Below, piece by piece: positions 24,001 to 39,000 of a stretch of DNA of 64,000 nt (positions within the stretch are counted from its first letter, which is position 1; each line of letters opens with the position of its first letter). The translations under genes were made by a program, and so were the position numbers. The DNA lies in contig JAVTVY010033733.1 of the NCBI GenBank assembly GCA_036873755.1, forward strand, positions 1 through 64,000. Direction: 5' to 3'. This stretch comes from Hanleya hanleyi. Taxonomy: Eukaryota > Mollusca > Polyplacophora > Lepidopleurida > Hanleyidae. Below the pieces are notes generated by a model. The model ran no database searches and was not told the DNA's origin. It worked only from the letters and a program-made list of their open reading frames with translations.

Positions 24001-27000
24001 ACAGTACTATTGTGTGTGTGACATTGAACAGTGCCAGTATTCATAGAGACAATGTTGGTGTCGTCCGAGACAGGGTTGATACACGATATAACAGCTGTGA
24101 CGCTGGCATCTTTGTCCAATGAAGAAATTGGCTGTCTTCTGAGATCTTGTCTGTAGGAAAATCTAGCCTTTCTGATTTTCTCATGGACATATTTGGAGAT
24201 TCCGCCTGTATGACCAGGAAATTCAATCTCAACTGCTCTTCTAATAGCCAAAAGTTTTCTATGATCAAGTTCTTTCAGATGTACTTTCTCTCCATTGTTC
24301 ATGGTTAATGAGTTTAATGCTCCAACGACGTTTGAGCGGCCTAATGCCATCTCTTCAAATTCGAACATCTCTTTCATCAGTCTTTTCACAAACGCAGCTA
24401 CAGTGTCTTTTGCTCTTGCAGCTCTGTACCTGAAACAAAGACAACGTGATATTTCTCAGTCGAATTAGGCAATTTGAATGTTGCTGAAAAATTGCACTTC
24501 GGTCGTTTTTGTTTTTAAAAATATCGTTTTCATTTTACTCTGCGGAGAGAAATGCACGAACAGGAATTAAAAATCGGTCGACGATGCCCGAGACAGTGCT
24601 GGTATCAGCTATGATAGAGTAGAAATATTTTAAAGTTAATTTATTGATGTTTTATTTGAATGTTTGTGTCTTATTCTGAAGAAACTTCCATTTGATATCT
24701 TGGAGTTGGATATTTTGATTTGAGATTGAACTATCCTGGAGTCGAACTGTATCTTGGAGTTGAACTATCTTGATGTTTAATTATCTTAGAGTTAGATTTT
24801 TCTGTTGACGTCAATAACTCTCCGTCACTTTAAGCAAACCCACCACTAGTACTATAAGTACTTGATTTCATGTGCCGAGGCTCAGTTGCATAGAGCGAAG
24901 CAATAATGTATACAAGGACAAAGGGCATACAAAACGGGTATCGGCGGATGCTCATGGCCAAGCAACTCACATAATATTGGACTACACACCCCTTGTCTCA
25001 GCTTACATGCCCTCAAATATCTTTGTTGACGATAACTTCAATACAATATGACCTCACCCTATGCAACTGAGCCTCAGTACATGACACACCTATAATAGTT
25101 TTTAATACGAAGACAATTTAAAAGTACTTTACAGGGTAATAAATTTAACATTTGTTTCATACCAACCGTTGATTTGTTACATTCTCTAACAAAGACGCCT
25201 AATTAAAATCAACAGACATTCAGCGAAAAACTATCGAGCAATAGTCAAATAGAGAATTGAGTACCGTAATTAAAAGATGTGCTGTAGGTTACTGCAATAT
25301 TGTAATTCAAAAGTAAGGTTCAAATAAAACTTACATTGCAAGAATTCTCCTGAGCGGCTACCTGGATGTAACATGTATAGGGCAGATTGGGGCGCGGTTT
25401 TTTTCATTTTTTTGACAAAAATATCTGCTATTGTTGTCCTGTGGGGCAGCTTTCTGTGCTCTAGTTATTACTAACATAATATCTGTTAAACTTTTCTCCA
25501 GAATAACATTTTTAAAAAAGTCAAAAAGTGTCCCAGTGTGCCCCAGATATGGGACGCACTGGGACACCCACTGGGGTGCAGTGGGACAATACTCGGAATA
25601 CATTAAAATCAAGTATATATTGTTATGTTTCATAGAGAGAGAATTAAGGTTTACCGACGCGTTCAGCAATACTTCAGATATATAGCGACGACCAAACAAA
25701 ATTCTAAGTAGAGATTTTAGACGATTCAACAGTGAAGTTATCAACGATTCAACAGTATTGTTACAAAAATATCAATGAAGTGCCGTAGAAAACTTGGTAT
25801 TACAAAATATCATCCTCAGTCCTGAAAATATATTCGGACACAAGTTGTTTGCCCCAACATTTTAACCATTCACTGTTTTTACTTATAATCATTATAGGTG
25901 ATGTATGAGATGGTAGCTTGTGATTCCTGTACTCAATATAGGAGTTAGATGAATTGTCCTACTGTGCCCCATGTCCCACAGTACCTCCATCTACAACTGC
26001 TAGCATGGTTGAACCAGTTAGAATCCAGCTGTAAATCATATCTGCTTCGGTCAGTCACATACTGAATCGAACAGTGTTCAGAAATCAATAACACATACAT
26101 ATGAATCTAATTACAGGTCCTTTAATTAAATTCCAACACAAACAAAATACAGTAAGCTACATTTTTTTCGCACCAGCGACGACACTCTAAAATGGTATGA
26201 ATATTGCATTCGTAAGAAGGTCATGTACTTGTAGGCTGACTACCTCTTCAATTTGGAATTATTTTATTCCCATCTCTACTGTATACTTACTTGTGAGCAG
26301 GAATAAACACAGGATGTTGGTAACTGCCCCACATTCACCTCACCTTCATGTAGAGGAACTGTTATAGGGAAGTCCTCGCTACAGAAAAAGGAAAAATAGA
26401 AGTCGATAAATGTTTTTGTCTGCAAACCACGATAAAAACTTTCAGACATTCCACTTAACAATCATTATATTTGTTTTTGAATCCAACGGAGGTTTCCTTC
26501 TTCTCAACCCATCCTCACACGAACGCTGCGCCTCAAAGAATGTCGTTAGCTCTGGTCGTCATTTTTAACTCAATTAATTCGCTCAGTTAGCGAGTTACCT
26601 GGTCCTTACCAGAATCTAACCCTAAAATAAAGTCATAGAAAAGTCTAACAAGACTTTCCATTACCCCGATTCACTCGAGTGAACTCGTGTAGCCCTGTCG
26701 AACACACTGAAGCCATTGTACAAAAAAATATCACAATTTCGAAAACAAAAGATGTCCATAAAATGGGGAAAAAATATTCTGGAACTTCTTGGTCTACTGA
26801 AGATCAAACATGACCCACCTTGCATTGCCGAGTTCCCTGGTCGGACTGTCGATGGCGGACAAGACCAAGGCTGTATTGGCAATAGGTGTGATGGCGGTGG
26901 AGTCCATGGACCGTAATGATGAGATGGAGTCAATAGGAGATCCTGCTGGGAGGGCTTTGATATCGGGTAAGACAACGCTGACAGGAAATGTGGTCGAAAC

Positions 27001-30000
27001 TTGGTTGAGATCTTGCATACTTGCTGGGACAACCGGGCACCCGGGTAACCCTGATACTGCATGGGTTGGTGATTTCGATGAGAGAGATTTGGTATCCAGT
27101 ACAGCATTGGTGTCCTGTAACTCTGATACAGCGTTGGTATCCCGTATAGCTGGTACAGCGTTGGTATTGGTCAATTCCGAGACTGAGTTGTCACCCATAG
27201 GAGAAATGGCTAAAACAGGGTTGGCATCATGTATCGATTGTATAATTGGGACAGCGTTATCTGGTAACGTTATGACAGCCTTGGTTGAATGTTTGGATTC
27301 GGAGACAGCATGTGTAGCACATAGTACTGGGGCAATTTTGTTAACATGCATTGTTGAAACGTTAGAAGAAGACATGGTAGAGACAGTACTCGTGTTTGTA
27401 TCACATTGAACAGAGCTGGTATCCATAGAGACAGTGTTGATATCGTTGATATCGTCCGAGACAGGGTTGGTACACGATATAACAGCAGTGACGTTGGTAA
27501 CAGGTGAGACATCTTTGTGTAATGATGGATGTTTCTGTCTCCTGAGATCTTGTCTGTAGGAGAATCTAACCTTTCTGATTTTCTCTTGGACATATTTGGA
27601 GATTCCACCTTTATGGTCAGGAAATTCAATCTCAACTGCTCTTCTAATAGCTATAAGTTTCCTACGATCAAGTTCTTTCAGACGTATTTTCTGACCAGTG
27701 TTCATGGTTAATGTTTTCAAGGTTCCATCAATGGTTGAGCAGCCTAATGCCATTTCTTGGAATTTGAACATCTCGTCCATCAGTTTCTTCACAAACGCAG
27801 CTACAGTGTCTTTTGCTCTTGCAGCCCGGTACCTGAAACAAAGTCAAAGTAATATTTCTCAGTCGAATTGAGTAATGTGAACTTTGATAAATGATTGTAC
27901 TTCGGTCGTTTTTGCGTTCAAAACTATTGCTTCCTTATTCTAGTGCCAAACGAAATGGAGTAAGATAACAAGTTTCCCTTTTTCCACTGAAGATGTGTCT
28001 TGCAATTATCTCGCTACCATTAGAATATAATTTTGGTTCTGAAGGTACTCCATACTGAAAAATAATTTATGGCTCATACAATTTGCCCGGTCGCTACAAA
28101 AGATTGGTTCATTGGATAGGGAGTCTCACAAATTACCTTAAATTTACGAGCGCATGGAATCCACAAATACCAAAAAAATGGGGGGTTTGCTTTTTTTTTT
28201 TTTTTTTTTGCTTTTCGCAAGCGAATAATTTCAGTTCAACGACCTACATTTGCATACAATTATTACCAAATTATATTGAGTGCATGGCATATGAAATATA
28301 CCATGCCATTAAATACTAGTATTGTTGATACCAGTATACATGTATTAAGTGTGCTTTTGATTATAAATTGACAACACAAGACAATATTTACAAAGCAAGG
28401 ATTTGCAAAACTCCGTGATAGGTCTATCACTTCATCACTCTGGAATATTGATATCTAATACCGCTCAAACAGGTGCTAGGGGCTGGGTGGTCATGTTATT
28501 CAAGATATCCACAAGAACGGTTACAGTCAAAGGTTGGCTGGGGTACAAATCATTACAGGGATCACGTTTGGTTCTTGTGATGTTTACAGAAATTTGCAGT
28601 CAGTATATGTCTTTGGGACTTCTTGTCAGCAAGCCCGCATCTTTTTCCACCACCCTTTTTATGCTGTGTTGCATTATGACAATTAATATATTAAGCTATA
28701 CAGAACAAGTAACATCATATTACTGTGACGGATTTGTATGTCTTCACATAGCAAGCGTCAGACCCGACATCCTATATACACTCGTCGTCCAAAAACGTAT
28801 TTCCGCGACAATTTTCGAAAAAACCTATTCGAATTACAGTATGCACCAATTCTAAATTTGTATCAATAAAAAAATAATAAAAACACAAGTTGGTTTCTTA
28901 CAAGGGAGAAGCGGTCAATAGTTTTCAATGATGTCAGCAATACATGATTTCGCTTAAGCCGGTGCTAGGGGCCATGTGAATACTTCATCGTCTCCACATG
29001 AACAGCTGCAATAAAACCGCGGCTGCGATACTAAGGCTACGTCCGAGAATCCACCGTATTCTCGGGTCTGAATGTTAGGTGTAGACGAATACTTTCCTGT
29101 AGAGTCATATGGTTGCAAGGATGATGTTCTTTACATAAAATCTTTATCCAGATGATTTGCGTTTTCGAAAGGAAGTATTTTAGTCACGCTTTGATTGTGA
29201 CCGTTCATTTGAACAGCATGTTGGTCTCTCGATTAGATTTTAGACTTGAGGCATCATTAATATAATCCGACGTTAGTTCCATGTTTATACATAATTGCAT
29301 AATTCTGGTTAACTAATCCAGATAGTCCATTGCTGATACTCACTTTTGAGCGCGAACAAACACCGGATTTTGGTTTAACTGTCCCACACTAACCTCACCC
29401 TGTGGGACTGCATCTTTTTCGCTACAAGAAGACAGACAGATTAGAGGAATATTAATAAAGAGCCAATAAACTTCCTCAAACCAAGTAAAAAGTTTTGTAT
29501 TCTCATTTCAGCAGCTTCCTTTCATATTATTTTATTGTAAACGGAGTACAAGATTACATGTATGCCTTAATGTAAGACTTGCATTCTCAATTCTAAATAG
29601 TGTGGTTTTGAAGTTTTTAACGACTGTACCATAAGCTTTCGCGCTGTTATCTCCCCCTGAACAACTACCACTCTTTAAGATGGGAGACAGGAAAATTTTT
29701 AAGTAATGATCTTGGTTTCCCTTTTACCAAATGCCCCTGCAACTATTTCAAATTCTTCCACACAAACAGTTTGAAAAACTGTTTTATTACGGGGACTATC
29801 TGTCTACATTTTTTACATATAATCGATAGCTCCTGCACAGATTTTATATTTAATATCAAAAGAATACTTGAATAGTCAACTAAATAAACTACGTGCAAAG
29901 GCCTTTTGTACATACCGGAAGTTCTCTGCACTAGTGCGCATCTAGTGGTACAATGGAGATAAAATCTTTTCCGGATCTCAATTATTCTGAATATTTCCTT

Positions 30001-33000
30001 GGTTTTTTTTTAGCTATAGTTTATAAATTTTATTGAGTTTGTTTTTTTTCATCTAGGTTCCTTTAAAATTGCAGTTGTCCTTTACCAGAAGATGGAATAC
30101 CCTGTTAGGCCTAGACTTTTTTGATTTTGTACTTATTTTATTCGGATTTTGTCTTCAATTCAAAATATATATATACTCAGATCTCCGTTTCAACCTTCCT
30201 GGAACCCAGAGGTAAAAGTTAGGAATCCTTTGGGAAAGATGGTCAATCTCCCAGTAATTGAAAATAATTTGCCCTAATTTTGAGGAGAAGATTCAATCGG
30301 TCCATGTAATAAATCGGATCACCCTCTAACAAAGCTCTTAATGGATGATGTGCATGATTAATGGATGATGTGCATGCACAAGCTCTTAATGGATGATGTG
30401 CATGATTAATGGATGATGTGCATGCACAAGCTCTTAATGGATGATGTGCATGATTAATGGATGATGTGCATGCACAAGCTCTTAATGGATGATGTGCATG
30501 ATTAATGGATGATGTACATGCACAAGCTCTTAATGGATGATGTGCATGATTAATGGATGATGTGCATGCTTAATGGGTGATGTGCATGCACAAGCTCTTA
30601 ATGGATGATGTGCATGCACAATCTTTGAATGGATGATGTACATGCTCTTAATGGATGATGATGTGCATGCACAAGCTCTTAATGGATGATGTGCATGCTT
30701 AATGGATGATGTGCATGCACAAGCTCTTGATGATGTGCATGCACAAGCTCTTAATGGATGATGTGCATGCCCGTAATGGATGATGTAAATGCTTAATGGA
30801 TGATGTGCATGCACCAGCTCTTAATGGATGATGTGCATGCTTAATGGATGATGTGCATGCTTAATGGATGATGTGCATGCGTAATGGATGATGTGCATGC
30901 TTAATGGATGATGTGCATGCCCTTAATGGATGATGATGTGCGTGCTTAATGGATGATGTGCATGCCCTTAATGGATGATGATGTGCGTGCTTAATGGATG
31001 ATGTGCATGCTTAATGGATGATGTGCATGCACAAGCTCTTAAAGGATGATGTGCATGCTTAATGGATGATGTGCGTGCTTATTGGATGATGTGCATGCTT
31101 AATAGATGATGTGCATGCACAAGCTCTTAATGGATGATGTGCATGCTTAATGGATGGTGTGCATGCTTAATGGATGATGTGCATGCCCTTAATGGATGAT
31201 GATGTGCATGCTTAATGGATGATGTGCATGCTTAATGGATGATGTGCATGCACCAGCTCTTAATAGATGATGTGCATGCTCTTAATGGATGATGATGTAA
31301 ATGCACAAGCTCTTAATAGATGATGTGCATGCTCTTAATGGATGACGTGCTCTTAATCGTATCACCCTCTAACAAAGCTGATGTTGCATGTTGATCAGCC
31401 TCTAACAAAGCCCTTAATGGATGATGTGCATGTTGTTGTTGTTTTTGTTTTCATAAATTTGATGATCCCTGATGGGAAATTTCACTTCCTATAATTGAAT
31501 TTTTAGAGAAATTACAAGTAAACCGGCCAGAGTAGGACTTACCTGAAGCGGCTCAGTTCCTGAGATAGGTCCACACATTTCTGGTTCGAACCGTCTATAT
31601 CTGACCTGGAAGAGGTTGTGTTATCAGCAGCTGTGGCCGCGAAGCTGTCGTGTGTGAGTAAGGCCGATGTGGTGTTTACAATGGGCAATGACGTGGCAGT
31701 GTTGGCACTATGTAATGGTGAGATAGTGTTGGCAGTGTGTATGACAGAAAAGGTATTTGTCTCAGGCATACCAACATCGTCACGTGGTGTGGTATTCGGC
31801 TTTCCCACGACAAAAAGAGATTCCTTGAGTTTTTGAAACTCCGACAGAATAATTTGTTGATTTTTCAGAAGTAAAGCGAAATTTTCTGTCAGTAAGTTTT
31901 TAATGCGATGATCCGCTGAGGAATCCGGATCTCTCAGACCGGAAGTAGTATTCCTGTTGTCTTGGCTCAAATCTTCGATAACCTTGCCATTAGTATCCAG
32001 CTGCAAAATAATTCAGAAATGTTTAGCTCTTATAAGCATTATCATCTAAATACTGCACAAGTTTGATAATTTTCTTTCGTCAACATATAGTTTTATATTT
32101 TATCGGTCAAGCTATCTTAACATTCCAATGAATGTTTGAATGTGATTACCGATGTAGAATGTTAGACACTGTACCTGTATCTGATATGCCCTGTTTTAAA
32201 GTGTGTTCATTTTGATTAGTGAACTGGTTTGTATCTTGTTAACCCACGATTGGCTCGGCATGAAGATTTCTTTTCTGTAGCGTATATAACAAATCGATAT
32301 CTACAAATTGTATAACCTGGCCAAAAACTGACTGACGAACTTCTACATAGACAATTCTTCTTCTGTTCTATGTATATCTCCCTCTGCTCTCTCCTTGTTA
32401 TCTGTTTATTTATTTTCAAATATAGCGCTGGTAAAGATCTTAAATGAACTAAGAAATTTAAGATCTTTACCGTGGAATTTAAACAAAACATTGAACCGCG
32501 AAATCCGTATGGGGAAGTTATTTTCGAATAGATGGTCAACATGTACAACAATATGAATTACTTGATTTGTGTCTGGAACGATCCTTGGAAGCACTATACT
32601 CATACCAATATTGTGTTTATTGGTCGTCATATTTGTGATCTCCCCTTGAGTAAAGAAGGCTGTCTCTGCTTCAGTCTCCAGAACGTCTTCATGACAGACA
32701 TGGTCGCCTAACAGATAAATAAAGTAATAAAAGATTAATAATCAATAATATAATAGCAGTAACAATTCTATTCGATCGGTTAATTATTACTTCAAGTGTG
32801 TTTCAATAAGACAGCGATTTACTTTTCTTCCTCTTTGCATGCGCACAATGTGCTATTCGCCCCCTCCAGGGAATATAACAGAACAATATTTTGTGTCGCA
32901 GAAAAATGGTGCGTCCCTCTCTAAGATTGACGAGTGGTTGTTGTCGTGGTTGTCAATTGTGTCAGTTTTAACTGTAGTGAAAGGCTTTAATCTGTCATTT

Positions 33001-36000
33001 ATGCGTAGCAACAACACTTCAACAGGATAGTGAAACAAGCGGAGCTAGACATATCTCACAATATGGACAATTACAAATGAAGAATACCTTAGTTTGTACT
33101 GTTTCAGGGGGTGAACAAATGATGAAAAAAAATTAACTGTGCAAATGGGTCGAGATGCGTGGATAACCCTGGTCATCCTAATTACAGACCGATAAACACC
33201 AATACAGACGGATACTTACAAAAGACAAACAGATACACATTCAGGGCTCCTCACACCTAATATATTGTTTCTAAATACTCACCTCTTAATAATTCACTGA
33301 AATCCTCCTTTTATTTTTATTTGAAGTCTGATTAACAATCTTGCACATATAATGCTATGTTATATATCATGTATACATCTTTTATTTTACCACTATGTGA
33401 TATTAATTATTTCTTTAAAAAATTATATATATTGTGTATGTGAACATTTTATGTTATCTCTATGTGATCCATTATATTGTTTATAATTAAGCTATATAAT
33501 GTGCTTTATCGTAAAACTTATTGTAAAATGTGCTATACATATACTATGTAAATGTATAATATCTTATCACTATGTGATCCTTCTATCGTAAAAATATGTG
33601 GAAATCCTCACGAAGAGAAAAAATATATAATAATAAAGTAATAAAGAAAAAAAGTTTCGTGATGGCCAAATAATTTAAAAAGTATGTTCAAAATAACCCA
33701 AATGTCCACTGGGGGAAATGTCCGTACCCCCTTAACTAGGAGTCGTTATTGGAATACTGGATACTTTATTACTCCCTGACCAGATTGACTGGTATTAGGG
33801 GTGAAAATAGAATTATACAGTGGTGGACAGGATGTCAGGTACATTCTAGTATATGATACAATATACAAATAATAATTTATGTATAGATTCAGATTGTAAT
33901 ATTTGTCGTTGACAACAGTTGGTTGATATTCGTTAATACTTAGTAAAATGGATAATCGAAATCGCTATTTATCCGTGCTGTAGGTGTATCAATGCGTAAG
34001 GTTATAGTATCAGTCTGTATTGATCTGTATCGAAATATATCTGTCTATAATCAGTGCAACCCGATGAAAGAAAAGCCATCTCCACGAACTACTAAACCAG
34101 ACATTTCCCACAAATTTATATCCGCATCAAGAACGAGACCAGCGTTGTGGGCCCTATTGTTTGGATAGACTAATAGGAAATATAATGCAAGTTCCACCAC
34201 AAATATTCCCACGATTCGGCATGTTAGACAATAGAAACTTCCAAACCGAAGATAACATAACATGTGTGTCGCACGTAACAACAGGCTAATTAATGAGCAG
34301 ATATGAGTTATTTTAACAAATCTTGTTATGCTAGCAATTACTTGTGTTGTGTTTGTGTGCATACATATCCGCTTCTGTTAAGTCGTGACACCTGTTGAAA
34401 TTACAGCTCATGTTTTAATCTGCTATGCACTTCACAAAGAAAATAATTACAGGTAAAATTTGGAAATATGTTTGAAACATATGCGTCCACGATCCGTGTA
34501 ATTATAGAATTAACATAATTATGGATGTATTTAAAACATAATCTTACTTTGCTTAAATTTCAAAGCATATATACTTTTTTCCACCTATGTACACGGAATC
34601 GGAATATATTTAAACCATTCACCCACTACCTAGCAATAGACACATGACGATTTCATGAGAGACATGCCAATATTGTTTTCGCTTGAAATAAAAGGTTTCA
34701 GCCATGAGTTTACACAGATTACTTCGCTGTTTTCCTCTGAGTGTATTATTAAGTAGAATATAGCGGATTAAAACTGCTATTTTAACCATGTGTGGACCGC
34801 AATTACAGGTAGCAATGTCACGTGATCGCGACCCGCGCCAGCCGTGGATGCGGTGCAAAGCAAACCAGCTATTTAGACTATGCATGAAGTTAAAATAGAT
34901 GGAGGCACGACTATCTCGGGCGAGGTGCCGTGGCCAGCAGTACCGCCCGCTGGGCCTTTGTATACTGAATAGCTGACAGCGGCCACAGTTTTCTTTGATG
35001 TTCAATGTGCGTGACCGCCTGACAAATTCGCCGGTCTGTTGGCGACTGATTAACAGGGCGGAAGTGAATCATCTAACCTGCGCATTTATAATAAGTTTGA
35101 ATTACCAGATACAAATTATGCGCAAAGCAAATATTAAGAAATGTGAAGTGATGTGGATTATGGTGATAGTTTTATAATTTATGTGCGATACTAATTTCCC
35201 TAATTACATGGTGTTGAAAACTGAGTATCATTTTTACGATTTTCGAACATTTTAATCGATAATTTCCGCATTTCCAAACATTACAAAAATTTGCAAGGAA
35301 GTTCATATTCGCAATGGTAACGTGTGGTCAAAACGGCATGAGGGAGCAGTCGCTCGTTCGAGTATAATCCACAAGTAAATAAATGGAAAAATCCCCATTT
35401 AAAATACATTAGGGATTTTGTCAAAATGTGAAAATTGGTCATTTTCAAGACAAAATAAATTCAATTTCCGCATTTCAAACCTCTGAAACAATGAATCTGC
35501 CTACAAGGGAGAATAGATTTTTCCAAGCCACAAGTTACCATATTAAGGAGCAATGAACAGGAAAGCGAAAAAAATGGTTTATGTGAACGCTAGTTTGCCG
35601 TTTTCTTCTCTTCAGGTGCCATATTAAGGCTATCAGCTAATTGGCACTTAATAAGCAATCCCCCCTGTGGGATAATCTTCGAGTAATCGTCAGGCCCCAA
35701 TCAACAAATGCCTGAGCGATTCCCAAACAACGTCTCACTATGAACAGCTATATCCCAGTTCATCCATTACTAGCTGAGACGCCCTTGTAAACTGATCACT
35801 GATGTCAGCAAGATTAATTTCAGTTAGATCTGCATCGCATATGTTCGAAAACAAATAATCATCGTCATCAGATATACATGCCATTCTGAATAATATCGCT
35901 GACGTTATACTTGAAAGATTTTTTTTTGATTTGAGATCCAGTGTATTTATAGTAAACGTTGGCCTGAGAATAATTAGCCGAGTGACAACTGTCAAATACT

Positions 36001-39000
36001 TGAGGTGTCCTGCCTCTGCATGAATTTTACTAGAGCAATCTGCGTCATGTGGTTCCTTCATTTATTATTTATTCAAAACAATTAATACTTCAATAATTTC
36101 CTCATACTTATTATACTTGTTTCAGATAATAAAGAAATGAATCATACTGGTATGTTGTGGATAGGCCCTAACAAGTTTGATGGAACGCAAAATACGCGAT
36201 ATGGTCGTAAAAGTGTAATATCTTTTAATGGATTTTTATTGACATATGACAGATTTGGACATTGGTTTTTAAAATAAAAGACGTTAAAATTTACCAATAA
36301 ATCAAATATATCCAGACACCATTTCTACAAACAAGATGGCATTTTTGCTATATTTATTTCCCCCGAAATCTACCTTATTCAAATAATTATAACAGAGCAT
36401 TCACCCCCATGATCATAGTTAACATACTGCCCGAATAAATGATCTGTTCAGTTGTGTAATGCCACAAGCCTTGGTGATATTACCAACAGCGGGAGGTTGA
36501 GTATCAATTCACATTCACAATACACTATCTCTTTACGTGGTCGCGATAATGTTACTACGACGCGTGCGCGTAAAACCGATAATTGCCGAGCAAGACCGAG
36601 TCTGTCTTAATCCCTTTGCTAATCCGTTGGAACCCCACTGAGGCGGTCACGCACATGGTACACTTTGATCTGACGGAGCTGTGTCTCCATCTATTTTAGC
36701 TCCATGGACTATGTGGCGTCTAAAGTCTAACTTCATGACAGTTGCGCTCGTCCATGCCGATTTTTACGTGCCCCAGCAAGTAAGCGCTAACTTCTACAGT
36801 AGTACTCGTGAGTTGCAGCAACAACAACGATTTTCCTCGATAATTTGTCACAATTCAACATTTTTATTCGTTTTTTTCGATGGAAAATCGCAATTAAATG
36901 CCGGTTCACGCATGCGCTCTAACAAAAAGGCGTAAGCATATAGCTTTCGTTCAGCGCACACTGTAAGATTTCTTCCACGCGTGTCCAAAATTATCAAACA
37001 CGTTGGATATTTGCCTTTGGGACACGAATGACCAAAAACTTTCATAAAGTTGCCCGCACACGGAATCTATCTGCTTACTCCATCGTGCACGAATGAAATT
37101 TGGCTGAGCAGATAGCTTCAGTGTGCGCCGGGCTTGAGGGGAAATTCTCTGTCCGCTTGCCGAACTACTGTCTTTGCTTTGCCCCTCTTGTATACATTAT
37201 AGATATATATCACAAAACAACCATCCTGGTCTCTGCCGGTTGGCGAGCTGTTTTTGGATCAACATATATGGAAGTGTTTCAATGGTATATGACCGTATTA
37301 TGTATCAAAGAACACAGCTGCGTATTCACTGCCATTACTATCTGTGATAGTGTTATAGTTTATTACTGTGGTGTGACTGTGAGCATGTAACAGGGCTCTG
37401 TGGGAGATCAGTGTTTTTCACTGAATAGGCTACCCTGTATAAATATGGTCAAATGAAATAAAATAATAAACTATAATCTGTTAATTATTTATGAAGACAA
37501 GTTATTATGGTCTCACACATACACGTAGATCTTGCATGTACTCAGGAAAACAACAAATAAATAATCAGTGTAAACACTAATTTGCAAATTCAACAGCTTA
37601 CCGAATTGATTTGGTTGTTAGTATCTTAGTGTGACACTGACAGACACACCAATGCTTTGTAAAAACATCAAACTCATAAAGCAAATTAATGCTGTCAAGG
37701 GGCTTAGGGGGTATTAGTAAACACTGACAGCTCAGATAAAATAATGACATAATAATTCCCATCTAACAGCTACATGTAACTGTCGAAGGTCGCTTTGAAA
37801 ACAAAAATGTGTAGACACATATGACAGAGTTACGTATTTTTTAGTACGTTGTATTTTCAAAATGGAAGCACATACTATTCATGTCCAGTGAATCAGCAGG
37901 GCGCCATTTCTCCTCCAATAAGGTGATAACATGTTCACCCTCCTGATCTGTTCCGTCAATTGTGGTCCTTCCCAAATTAGCGGTGTTCTGCTGCATCACA
38001 AACCGTGCCAGCACTGAGTCAGCCTGCGAGAAAATACACAACGTAAATTTGCAGATGGTTTGCATATAACATTACATAGTCATGACATAGAAATATGAAA
38101 TTGGGGTCAGATTTAGTCGTCCCTTACCTCATCCCCGACGAAACAAATTTTAGAGAAAGAATAATTTAGCCGTCAGCGGAGATCGAAAGACCGATCCTAG
38201 ACGGGACCCCAAGGCAAGCAGGTCGTGAGTTCGAATCCCCGCTGAACGCTAAATTAATTTTATTTTTCATACTGAACGGGCAGTGTTAAAATTCACAGCT
38301 TGGGGCGTACGCATATATTGTGACAACCCTTTGGGTTTATACACCAGAATCTTGAAGTTTTATTTTGTGACTGTATTCATTCTCTGCCTCCTTTTTTATA
38401 TTTTTTACCAGGAAATCAGGGATGCATATAGAAAGTATGGCAAGCCGTTTTGGTATTTATTCGTTTACTTTTCATGATATAAACAATCTTCTTTTTATTT
38501 TGTATCAAAAATTCTTATTTGTGCTCTATATTTGATATCAAAAACAAAAATTTTCTTAGAATATAAAAAAAAAATGTTTCGATATCAACAAAATCCACAA
38601 GTAATTGCACTCCTGGCTTGGCGAATAACATCTAAGTGCGCCGTTTGGGGATTTTTTGTTGTTGTATATCAATAGACATTTCGATATTCAAAATGAAGTT
38701 TTTGATATCGAAAATATTTTGCTGTCAAAAATAAACAAATAAATTCCAAAACGGCTTGCCATATAGAAGTCCTATTTTGCCACTCATAATTAGGACAAAT
38801 TCAGTCAAATACTTATTTACAATCCCAAAGTTTTGACACGAAGATAAAACGACATGAAATTTGCTACAAATTATGGTTGCAAATAGGAAAAAATACTAGA
38901 TTTCAATAAAATGCCAGGAACTGAAAACACTTAACTTGTCTAACATATACATGGATTTCCATACTCTCATTTGTAAGGTTTCTGCTGCGAAAATCTCTAC

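Noticed and set aside
26810..27409. 199-codon plus-strand frame opposite BEN exon 6 (and similar at 23620 and 18087)
   Set aside because: It mirrors the 27-bp repeat linkers of the BEN exons, which lack stops on both strands. The minus-strand reading has domains and splice sites.
14712..27832. Four separate BEN genes
   Set aside because: Shared symmetric phases, lack of promoters or polyadenylation signals between units, linker frames that run into the donor, and a single terminal stop exon favour one gene.
28403..28855. 150-codon plus-strand frame
   Set aside because: It overlaps retroelement-tail repeats in an intron and shows no recognisable domain.
30332..31340. CRISPR-like array
   Set aside because: Units are contiguous tandem repeats without unique spacers, in an animal genome.
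35738..36061. Minus-strand frame with MACISDDDDYLFSN as an extra exon
   Set aside because: It ends in its own stop, has no matching splice phase with exons 2 and 3 and no recognised family. A small independent gene cannot be excluded.
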